In this document: positions 1 through 8,000 of the stretch, in pieces | How positions within the stretch are numbered: position 1 is the first letter of the stretch | Layout: each line of letters opens with the position of its first letter | Assembly: GCF_003857055.1 (NCBI RefSeq) | Contig: NZ_QGSZ01000137.1 | Span: 1-32,815, forward strand | DNA length: 32,815 nt | Source: Micromonospora inaquosa | Lineage (GTDB): Bacteria; Actinomycetota; Actinomycetes; Mycobacteriales; Micromonosporaceae | Direction: 5' to 3' | The notes under the pieces: generated by a model | The model's input: only the letters and a program-made list of their open reading frames with translations | Told to the model about the DNA's origin: nothing | The model's database searches: none | Position numbers and translations under genes: made by a program

Positions 1-131
1 CCGCGTACGCCATGCCTGCTACCGACCTGGAGCGGGTGTTGGCCGACGTGTGGGCGCAGGTGTTACGCGTGCAGCGAGTCGGCGTACACGACAACTTCTT
101 CGAACTGGGCGGCGACAGCATCCTCGCCGTG
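1..131 (+). repeat. Direct repeat, copy 1 (PCP-coding)
   Basis: These 131 bases match 3142-3272 with a single synonymous difference (C at 128, T at 3269). They encode the N-terminal half of the carrier domain up to LGGDSILAV. The window starts exactly where the repeat starts. Confidence 0.95.
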
Positions 132-3100
132 CAGATCATCGGGGCGCTCGACCGGTTTGGGTTGACCGTCACCCTCGACGCGCTGTTCCGCGCGCCGACC
201 GTGTCCGCGCTCGGCGCCACGCTGACCGCGGCTACCCCGCACCAGCCGCTGCCCGAGCCGTTCGAGCTGCTCACCGAGCAGGAACGCGTCATGCTCCCAC
301 CCGGCGTCGAGGACGCCTATCCGATGACGGCCACCCAGCTCGGCATGTACCTGCAGAACCGGCTGCACGGCAACAGCCGGATCTACCACAACCTCAACAG
401 CCTCGAGGTAACCGGCCGGCTGGACCCGGACGCCTTCACCGCGGCGGTCGAGGCGGCGGTCGCGCGGACCCCGGCTTTGCGCACCGGGTTCGCGGTGGAC
501 GGCCTGATCCGTCCGCTGCAACTGGTCCACGCCACCGCGCCGGCCGACGTGACCTGCGCCGACCTGACCGGGTTCACCGAGGCCGAGCAGGAGGTGGCCA
601 TCGAGAAGGTGATCGCCGACGAGCTGGCCGACCCGTTCGAGCCTAGCCGGCCACCGCAGATCCGGTTCCGGCTGCTGCGCCGCGCCGCCGACCGGTTCCA
701 GCTGCTCGTCGTGGAGAGCCACCTGATTGTCGACGGATGGAGCTTCACCTCACTGCTCGCCGAGATCTTCGAGGACCACTGGTCGATCCTGACGACCGGC
801 TCGCCCGTCGACCGACCCCCGCTGCGGAGCTCGTTCGCCGAGTTCGTTCGGCTCGAACAGGCGGCGATCACATCCGACGAGTCGCGGCGCTTCTGGGCGC
901 GGCAGGTGGCTGACGCGCCGCCTACCCGGCTGGCCGACCTGGCCGAGCAGGAGGGCGAGCTGACGATCGCCCGGCAGCCGGTGGAGATCCCCCTGGCGGT
1001 CGAGCGGGGCCTGCGGGAACTGGCCAACCGGCTCGGCGTGCCGCTCAAGTCCGTACTGCTGGCAGCCCACCTGCGCGTGCTGGCCGGTCTGCTCGGTGCC
1101 CGCGAGGTCGTCAGCGGCATGGTCACTCACGGTCGGCCGGAGGGACCCGACGGCGACCGCATCAAGGGCCTGTTCCTCAACACCGTGCCGATCCGGCTGG
1201 CATTGGGCTCCGGCTCGTGGAGCGACATCGTCCGGATGACCCACCGCGCCGAGGTGGACCTGCTGCCCCACCGGCGGTATCCGCTCGGACGGATCCTGCG
1301 CGACCTGCACCGCTCGGAGCTGTTCGACGCCTCGTTTCACTTCGTCACCTTTCACGAGCTGAAGCGGGTGTTTCACGAGGACTCCCCGTGGGTGATCCGT
1401 CCGGACTCCCGGTCGTCGGAGAACACCCACTTTCGGCTGATGGCCGCGTTCTCGGTTCACCCGCCGGCCGACCGTCTCGGTTTGGTCCTCGTGCACGACG
1501 AGGTGACTCTGGGCCGGCACATCGGGCTGCTCGCCGACGCGTACCAGCGGGCCCTCGCCGCGCTCGCCTTCGATGCGGACGCCGCGCACGCCTCGTTCTC
1601 GCTGCTCGAGCGGGCCGAGTCATGGGCGCTCGGCGGCTCGATCGATGACTCGGCCGGCGTGGTGCCGTCGGTCCGGTCCTGGGTGGAACGGTCGCCGGAT
1701 GCGACGGCGGTGGTCGCGGGGGACGTGCGGTGGACGTACGCGGAGCTGTGGCGGCGTTCGGGCGTGGTGGCCGCGCGGTTGGCCGAGTCCGGGGTGGGGC
1801 GCGGTTCGTTCGTCGGGATCGGCCTGCCCCGGTCCGCCGACCTGATTCCGGTCCTGCTGGGCGTACTGCGTTCCGGCGCGGCGTACGTTCCGCTGCCACC
1901 CTGGTATCCGGCCGACCGCCTGCGGTTCATGATCGAGGACGTCGGGGTATCGCTCGTCGTCGGCGCGCTCGACGACGCCGACGTCCCGGTCCTGCCCACC
2001 GAGTCGTTGTGGTCCGGCGACGTGCCCGTGGGACCGGTCGCCGAGCTGTCGGCGGCGGATCCGGCTTACGTGATCTACACGTCTGGTTCGACGGGCCGGC
2101 CGAAGGGCGTGGTGGTCACGCACGGCAATCTCGGGTGGCTGTTGGCGTCGACGCGTCCAGTGGTGCGGCCGGGACCTGACGACGTGTGGTCGGTCTTTCA
2201 CTCGTATGCGTTCGACGTCTCGGTTTTCGAGATCTGGGGTGCGTTGGCGTCGGGTGGTGCGGCGGTGGTGGTGGGTGGTGATGTGGTGCGGTCGCCGCAG
2301 GCGTTTGGGCGGTTGTTGGTTGATGAGGGTGTGACGGTGTTGTCGCAGACGCCGTCGGCTTTCAAGCAGTTGGTGGGGCGGTTGCCGGGGGATTGCCGGG
2401 TGCGTTGTGTGGTGTTCGGCGGGGAACGGCTGGACATGGCGGCGGTGCGTTCGTGGCGGGCGGATCCGGTGGTGGCTGGTCTGTCGCTGCTGAATTTGTA
2501 TGGGATCACTGAGACGACGGTGCATGTGACGGCGCATGCGGTGGGCGTGGATGAGCCGGTGGAGTCGCCGGTGGGGTTGGGGATGGCGGGTACCCGGGTG
2601 TGGGTGTTGGACGGGTTCTTGCGTCCGGTTCCGGTGGGTGTGGTCGGTGAGATTTATGTCGGTGGGCAGGGTGTGGCTCTGGGTTACTGGGGTCGTGCGG
2701 GGTTGACCGCTGAGCGGTTCGTTCCGGATGTGTATTCGGGTGTGTCGGGTGCGCGGATGTATCGCAGTGGGGATCTGGCCCGGGTGCGTGCCGATGGTGG
2801 TTTGGAGTACATCGGTCGGGCTGATTCGCAGGTCAAGGTGCGTGGGCACCGGATCGAGCTGGGGGAGATCGAGTACGCGATCGCGGCGTTTCCGGGTGTG
2901 CGGTCCTGTGTGGTCTCGGCGTTGCGTGACGGCGAGGCGGTGCGGTTGGTCGCTTACGTGGTCGCGGTCGAGGGTGTGTCGTTGACGGTGGGGCAGTTGC
3001 GGGAGTTCCTGGCCGTGGGGTTGGCCGAGTACATGATTCCGGCGGTGTTCGTGTTCCTGCCGGAGTTGCCGTTGACGGTCAACGGCAAGGTCGACCGTTC

Positions 3101-3398
3101 CGCCCTGCCGGCGCCGGATGAGGACCGCCCGGAACTGTCCACCGCGTACGCCATGCCTGCTACCGACCTGGAGCGGGTGTTGGCCGACGTGTGGGCGCAG
3201 GTGTTACGCGTGCAGCGAGTCGGCGTACACGACAACTTCTTCGAACTGGGCGGCGACAGCATCCTCGCTGTGGGCATCGCCGCCGAGGCGCAGCTGCGGA
3301 CCGGCCGGCCGGTACACCTCGTCGACATCTACCAGGCGCCGTCCGTCCGCGCGCTGGCGAACCATCTCACCGAACCACTACTCGACTCTTGGGAGTGA
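1..3398 (+). CDS. Non-ribosomal peptide synthetase, 3' part (PCP-C-A-PCP)
   Basis: Open from the left edge, so the N-terminus lies outside the window; the first ATG (12) is internal, since the same residues sit inside the second PCP. Residues are counted from that ATG. PCP1 has LGGDSI with phosphopantetheine Ser36. The condensation domain (about 90-530) has the core motif SHLIVDG at 236-242: Ser replaces the first His, and catalytic His237 and Asp241 are kept. The adenylation domain (about 540-1040) has YTSGSTGRPKG near 690, YGITETT, YRSGDLAR and the NGKVDR lysine. The specificity residues read by eye are D-V-F-S-V-G-L-V-H-K, closest to threonine-type codes. PCP2 carries Ser1083. The protein ends right after PCP2 with no thioesterase, reductase or terminal C domain, so the chain must be handed to another protein. 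It is followed closely by the AT-ACP-ACP gene. Family is certain; substrate is tentative. Confidence 0.95.
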   Translation, partial: AYAMPATDLERVLADVWAQVLRVQRVGVHDNFFELGGDSILAVQIIGALDRFGLTVTLDALFRAPTVSALGATLTAATPHQPLPEPFELLTEQERVMLPPGVEDAYPMTATQLGMYLQNRLHGNSRIYHNLNSLEVTGRLDPDAFTAAVEAAVARTPALRTGFAVDGLIRPLQLVHATAPADVTCADLTGFTEAEQEVAIEKVIADELADPFEPSRPPQIRFRLLRRAADRFQLLVVESHLIVDGWSFTSLLAEIFEDHWSILTTGSPVDRPPLRSSFAEFVRLEQAAITSDESRRFWARQVADAPPTRLADLAEQEGELTIARQPVEIPLAVERGLRELANRLGVPLKSVLLAAHLRVLAGLLGAREVVSGMVTHGRPEGPDGDRIKGLFLNTVPIRLALGSGSWSDIVRMTHRAEVDLLPHRRYPLGRILRDLHRSELFDASFHFVTFHELKRVFHEDSPWVIRPDSRSSENTHFRLMAAFSVHPPADRLGLVLVHDEVTLGRHIGLLADAYQRALAALAFDADAAHASFSLLERAESWALGGSIDDSAGVVPSVRSWVERSPDATAVVAGDVRWTYAELWRRSGVVAARLAESGVGRGSFVGIGLPRSADLIPVLLGVLRSGAAYVPLPPWYPADRLRFMIEDVGVSLVVGALDDADVPVLPTESLWSGDVPVGPVAELSAADPAYVIYTSGSTGRPKGVVVTHGNLGWLLASTRPVVRPGPDDVWSVFHSYAFDVSVFEIWGALASGGAAVVVGGDVVRSPQAFGRLLVDEGVTVLSQTPSAFKQLVGRLPGDCRVRCVVFGGERLDMAAVRSWRADPVVAGLSLLNLYGITETTVHVTAHAVGVDEPVESPVGLGMAGTRVWVLDGFLRPVPVGVVGEIYVGGQGVALGYWGRAGLTAERFVPDVYSGVSGARMYRSGDLARVRADGGLEYIGRADSQVKVRGHRIELGEIEYAIAAFPGVRSCVVSALRDGEAVRLVAYVVAVEGVSLTVGQLREFLAVGLAEYMIPAVFVFLPELPLTVNGKVDRSALPAPDEDRPELSTAYAMPATDLERVLADVWAQVLRVQRVGVHDNFFELGGDSILAVGIAAEAQLRTGRPVHLVDIYQAPSVRALANHLTEPLLDSWE
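3142..3272 (+). repeat. Direct repeat, copy 2 (PCP-coding)
   Basis: Second copy of the 131-bp repeat found at 1-131. Beyond it the two PCP sequences diverge completely at the DNA level, so the sharp border suggests recent gene conversion or module duplication. Confidence 0.95.
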
Positions 3399-3403
3399 CG
3401 CTC

Positions 3404-5011
3404 GTGTCCCGTAACGCCTTCCTCTTCCCCGGCCAGGGCGCCTACGCCGACGGGGCCCTCGGCGCCCTGCGCCGGCAGCGACCCGAGGTCGACGACGTCT
3501 TCGCCGAGATCGACCGTGCTCTCGAGGCGCACGGCGTCCCGGCCGTCGCCGGCCGTCTACTCGGGGCGGATGCCCCGACGCTCGCCGAACTGCTCGACGG
3601 CGACCCGGTCCTGCTGCAGCTCGCCCTCTACGGCACCGACGTGGTGCTGTACCGGATCCTGACCGGCGCGGGCGTGCAGCCCGACGTGCTTCTCGGGCAC
3701 AGCCTCGGCGAGATCGCGGCGCTGGTGGCGGCCGGTGCTTTCAGCGTCGGCGACGGCGCGGTGATCGTCTCCGAGCGGACGGCGGTGCTGCGCCCGCTCG
3801 ACGGGTTGGGAGCGATGACGTCCCTGGCGACGAACCGGGGCCGAGCCGCCGCCCTGCTGGCCGTGATGGACCTGGCGGGTCTGGCCGTCGCGGTCGACAA
3901 CGGGCCCGAGCAGGTGGTCGTCTCCGGACCGCTCGCCGACTTGGACCGCCTGGAGGACGTCGCCCGCCGGATCGGGGTGGCGCTCACCCGGCTGCGGTCG
4001 CCGTACCCGTTCCACAACTCGCTGCTCGCCCCCGCCGCGGACGACTTCGGCCGGCGCATCCAGCACGTCCGGCAGCGGCCGCTGCGTGCCCGAGTGCACT
4101 CGCCGATCCTCGGCCGCGCCTACCACGACCTGGACGACCTGCCCGCGCTGCTGGCCCGGCACTTCACCATGCCGGTCGGCTTCCAGGACGCGGTCCGCGA
4201 CCTGCACGGCCGCGGTGTGCGCACCTGGGTCGAGTGCGGCGCCCGGGCGGCCCTGACCAGCCTGGTGCGGTCCATCGTTCCGGGCGTGGTGACGGTCGCC
4301 CCGCTGGACGGCCGGCGGGCGCCGGGCGAGACCCTTGCCGGGGCCGTCGCCACCCTGCGGCCGGCATCGCCGCCCACCCCGGCACCGCCCGCGCCGTCGG
4401 TCGCCCCGGCCGTCACGCCGCCGGCCGCCGCGATGCCGGCGTTGGGTCGTGACGACCTGGTTGCCGATCTGCGGGAGTTCTACGCGCAGGCGTTGGAGTA
4501 TCCGGTGGATGTGCTGACGGCGGACGCGGAGCTCGAGGCGGATCTCGGGGTGGACTCGCTGAAGCAGACCGAGCTGTTGACCCGGCTGGGTGAGCGGTAC
4601 GGCTTCGGCGCGTTGCCCGACGACTTCCGCATCACCGAGCTCAACACCCTGGACCGCATCGCGAGCCTGATCGTCCGGCTGACCGCGGCGCCCGCTCCGG
4701 ACGCCGGGACCACCGGTGCCGTCGCTGCGTTGCCGGCCGCCACGTTGCCGGCGTTGGGTCGTGACGACCTGGTTGCCGATCTGCGGGAGTTCTACGCGCA
4801 GGCGTTGGAGTATCCGGTGGATGTGCTGACGGCGGACGCGGAGCTCGAGGCGGATCTCGGGGTGGACTCGCTGAAGCAGACCGAGCTGTTGACCCGGCTG
4901 GGTGAGCGGTACGGCTTCGGCGCGTTGCCCGACGACTTCCGCATCACCGAGCTCAACACCCTGGATCGGATCGCCGATCTGGTCCGTCGCCTGCGACCCG
5001 TCGCGGTCTGA
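3404..5011 (+). CDS. Acyltransferase with tandem acyl carrier domains (AT-ACP-ACP)
   Basis: A 535-residue protein. The GTG at 3404 is chosen because GGGAG at 3391-3395 lies 8 nt upstream; a GTG at 3395 overlapping the NRPS stop is the alternative. The AT domain (about 1-310) opens with FLFPGQG, has the nucleophile motif GHSLGE (Ser100) and PYPFH (His204), which favours a malonyl-type extender over methylmalonyl. A Pro/Ala-rich linker follows. Two ACPs (about 345-425 and 449-530) each contain DLGVDSLKQTELL, with carrier Ser385 and Ser489. A discrete AT with tandem ACPs echoes PUFA synthases, which carry arrays of near-identical ACPs to raise flux. The likely role is to load and carry the growing acyl chain for the downstream megasynthase. 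Spacing to the next start is 9 nt, so the genes are probably translationally coupled. Confidence 0.93.
   Translation: MSRNAFLFPGQGAYADGALGALRRQRPEVDDVFAEIDRALEAHGVPAVAGRLLGADAPTLAELLDGDPVLLQLALYGTDVVLYRILTGAGVQPDVLLGHSLGEIAALVAAGAFSVGDGAVIVSERTAVLRPLDGLGAMTSLATNRGRAAALLAVMDLAGLAVAVDNGPEQVVVSGPLADLDRLEDVARRIGVALTRLRSPYPFHNSLLAPAADDFGRRIQHVRQRPLRARVHSPILGRAYHDLDDLPALLARHFTMPVGFQDAVRDLHGRGVRTWVECGARAALTSLVRSIVPGVVTVAPLDGRRAPGETLAGAVATLRPASPPTPAPPAPSVAPAVTPPAAAMPALGRDDLVADLREFYAQALEYPVDVLTADAELEADLGVDSLKQTELLTRLGERYGFGALPDDFRITELNTLDRIASLIVRLTAAPAPDAGTTGAVAALPAATLPALGRDDLVADLREFYAQALEYPVDVLTADAELEADLGVDSLKQTELLTRLGERYGFGALPDDFRITELNTLDRIADLVRRLRPVAV
4434..4653 (+). repeat. Perfect 220-bp tandem repeat, copy 1 (ACP1)
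   Basis: Read base by base, 4434-4653 is identical to 4746-4965 (offset 312). It covers almost all of ACP1. Identity at synonymous sites implies very recent duplication or ongoing gene conversion. Confidence 0.97.
4746..4965 (+). repeat. Perfect 220-bp tandem repeat, copy 2 (ACP2)
   Basis: Second, identical copy of the ACP-coding repeat. The copies differ only in the linker and after base 4966, where a GAC codon becomes GAT. Confidence 0.97.
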
Positions 5012-5020
5012 GAGGCAGTG

Positions 5021-8000
5021 ATGATCAGTTTTGCGGGAAAGACGGTGCTCGTCACCGGCGGCGTCCGCGGCCTCGGCCTGGAGATCGCCCGGACGTTCGC
5101 CGCCGCCGGCGCCTCGCTGGTGCTCAACTACTTCCATTCCCGGGACGCGGCGCGTGAGGTCGCGGCGGAGTTTCGTGACCAGGGCGTCGACGTCCACCTG
5201 ATCCGCGGCTCGGTGGCCCAGGACCGGCAGGTCGCGCGGATGTTCGACGAGCTGCGGGAACAGGTCGGGCACCTCGACGTGCTGGTCAACAACGCCGCTG
5301 CCGGGGCCTTGCTGCCGCCGGCGCAGTTGTCCGACGAACACTGGGCCCGCGCCTGGGAGACCAACGTCCGTGGATCCTGGCGGTGCGCGGAGGCGGCGCG
5401 ACCGCTGCTGGCCGCGCGGGGTGGCGGCGCCATCGTCAACCTCTCGTCGCTGGGCGCCGACTACGTCATCGGCAACTACGTCACCGTCGGCACCTCGAAG
5501 GCAGCCGTCGAGTCCCTGACCCGGTACCTCGCCGCGGAATACGCGTCGGACAATATCCGGGTCAACACCGCTTCTGGCGGGCTGGTTGACGGTACGGTCG
5601 CCGAGAAGTTCCCGGACGCTGCCGGGCTGCGCCGTGTGGTGTCCGACGCGGCCCCGCTCGGCCGGCTGGCCACCGAACGGGAACTTGCCAACGTGGTCCT
5701 GTTCCTCGCCTCAGAGCTGGCGTCCTGGGTGACCGGGCAGACGCTGCTGGCCGACGGCGGCCTGACGCTGGCCAACGCGATCATGACGCCGCCGTCGTTC
5801 CGCCCGGCGCCGCCACCGGTTGCCTCGCCGCCACCGGTTGCCTCGCCGCCACCGGTCGCGTCGCCGCCGGTCGCGGCATCCGGGCGCGAGGAGGCCCCGG
5901 CCGACGGCGACCTGGACGACGACGGCATCGCGGTCGTGGGGATGGGCCTGGTGTGCCCGGGAGCGCACAGCCCCGAGGAGTTCCTGCGGCTGCGCGGGCG
6001 TGACGAGGACGCTCTCGGTGAACCGGGGGACCGCTGGGACCACGCCGCCTTCTACTCACCCGATCCGGCGGCGGAGGATCGTACTCAGTCGCGCCGTGCC
6101 GGGTTCGTCACCGCCGCGGACGAGATCAGCGGCGGCCTGGAATACACGACGGCCTGGCTGCGCCGGGCGACGCGGCAGGCCCTGACCGGTGTCGCGCGCT
6201 CCGGCGACCGATCGCACGTCGCATACCTCGGCTACACCGCGGACGGCAGCCAGCACTTGGAGGAGGCCCTCGCAGCCGGGGGTGCGACAAATGGCCTGGT
6301 CGACCGGCTGCGGGCCGCCGGGCACGAAGACCGGGCTGCCCGGGTGGAGAAGGTGCTCGCGGCGGCGCTGCGCCGCGCCGGCACGACCCCCGCGACGCAC
6401 CTGCCGCACGCCGCGGTGCGGGCGGCCGTCGATGACCTGCTCCCGGACGGGACACCCGTCACGGCGGTGGACACCGCGTGCTCGTCGTCGCTGTACGCCC
6501 TCGACCTCGCCATCAAGGACCTGCGGGCCGGCGCGGCCGAGATCGCGGTCTGCGGCGGCGCGCACGCCATCGCCCCGCGTAACCCGGTGATGTTCGGCAA
6601 ACTCGGCGGCCTGTCCAAGAGCGACCGGATCCGGCCGTTCGACCGCCGCGGCGACGGCGTGCTGTTCGCCGACGGCGCGGCCGTCGTGGTCCTCAAGACC
6701 CTGCGCCGGGCCCGGGCGGACGGCGACGAGGTCCTGGGTGTCGTCCTCGGCGTCGGCACCTCGTCCGACGGGCGCGGCAAGGCCATCCACGCGCCCAATG
6801 CCGAGGGGCAGCGGCTCGCCGTCCGGCGCGCCTATGCCGCCGCGGGCGTCGACCCGCACCAGGTGGACTGGGTGGCCGCGCACGCCACCGGGACACGGGC
6901 CGGTGACAGCACCGAGTTCTCCGTGCTCGCTGACCTCTTCGGCGGTCCCGACGGATGCGTCATCACCTCGAACAAGGCGCAGATCGGCCACACCGGCTGG
7001 GCCGCGGGCGTGGTCTCGCTCATCGAGGTGCTGCTCTCCTACCGGGCCGAGGAGATCGCCCCGCAGTACGGGTTCGTGGAGAGCGATCCGGCTTTCGGGG
7101 CGGCGGGGACGAAGCTGACCGTGCCGACGACCGGCGTCCCGTGGCCGCGCACCGCCAACCGGCCGCGGATAGCCGGTGTGTCCGGGTTCGGATTCGGCGG
7201 CACCAACGCCCACGTGGTCGTCGCCGACCGGCCGGTGGCGCCGGCCCGACTGCCCGTCCGCGCCCCGGACGCCGCGACACCGGACGATCCGGTCGTGGTG
7301 GTCGCCTGGACCGCGCACGTACCTGGGGATCTTACCGACGACGACGTGACGGCATGGCTGGCCGGACACGGCGTCGCGCCGCCGCGCACGTTCGGCGACG
7401 ACTACCCGGCGCCGCCGGTTCGCCGGTTCCGGCTCCCACCGCCCATCATGCGAGCCTCGGACCGGACCCAGTTGATGGCCTTGGAATGCGTCGAACGGCT
7501 CCTGCGCTCACCGGTCGGCGAGGTGGTTGACAGGCACCGGGCCACCACCGGCGTGTTCGTCGGCCACCTCGGGCCGACGCGGCACGGCGCCATGTCCGCC
7601 TCCCGCTGCTACCTGAACCTGCTCTCCAGCGCGGTCCGCTCCGATCCGGAGCTGGCCGCCGACGAGGTGGTCGCCGACGCGCTCACCGCGTTCACCGAGG
7701 GGGTCCGAGCGGACTTCCCGCCGGTCGGTCCGGACACCCTTCCGGGTCTGATGACCAACATCGTGCCGGCGCGGGTGGCCAACTACTTCGACCTGCACGG
7801 CGTGAACATCGCGATCGACACGGGCCTGTCCTCGAGCATCGAGGCGGTCCGGGTGGCGAGCAAATATCTCCTGGCACCGGCCGCCGACACGCCCCTCGAC
7901 CTGGCCGTGGTATGCGGGGTCAACGGCAACACCACCGCCGAGCTGCGGCACGTCCTCGGCGACACGGTGTCGCGGCCGCTCGCCGAAGGCGCCTTCACCC

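Noticed and set aside
1620..2849. Long minus-strand open frame (about 409 codons) opposite the adenylation domain
   Set aside because: Its composition is His/Arg/Pro-rich, as expected of the complement of GTG/GGT-rich coding DNA. The + strand has full NRPS motifs.
3557..5341. Minus-strand open frame of 594 codons with an internal repeat
   Set aside because: The internal repeat is just the complement of the duplicated ACP DNA. The AT-ACP-ACP frame explains the region.
5021..5790. Calling the N-terminal domain of the megasynthase a ketoreductase (FabG)
   Set aside because: The canonical Tyr at Lys minus 4 is Val. The Tyr-X6-Lys spacing and flanks match FabL enoyl reductase, and a separate KR is present downstream.
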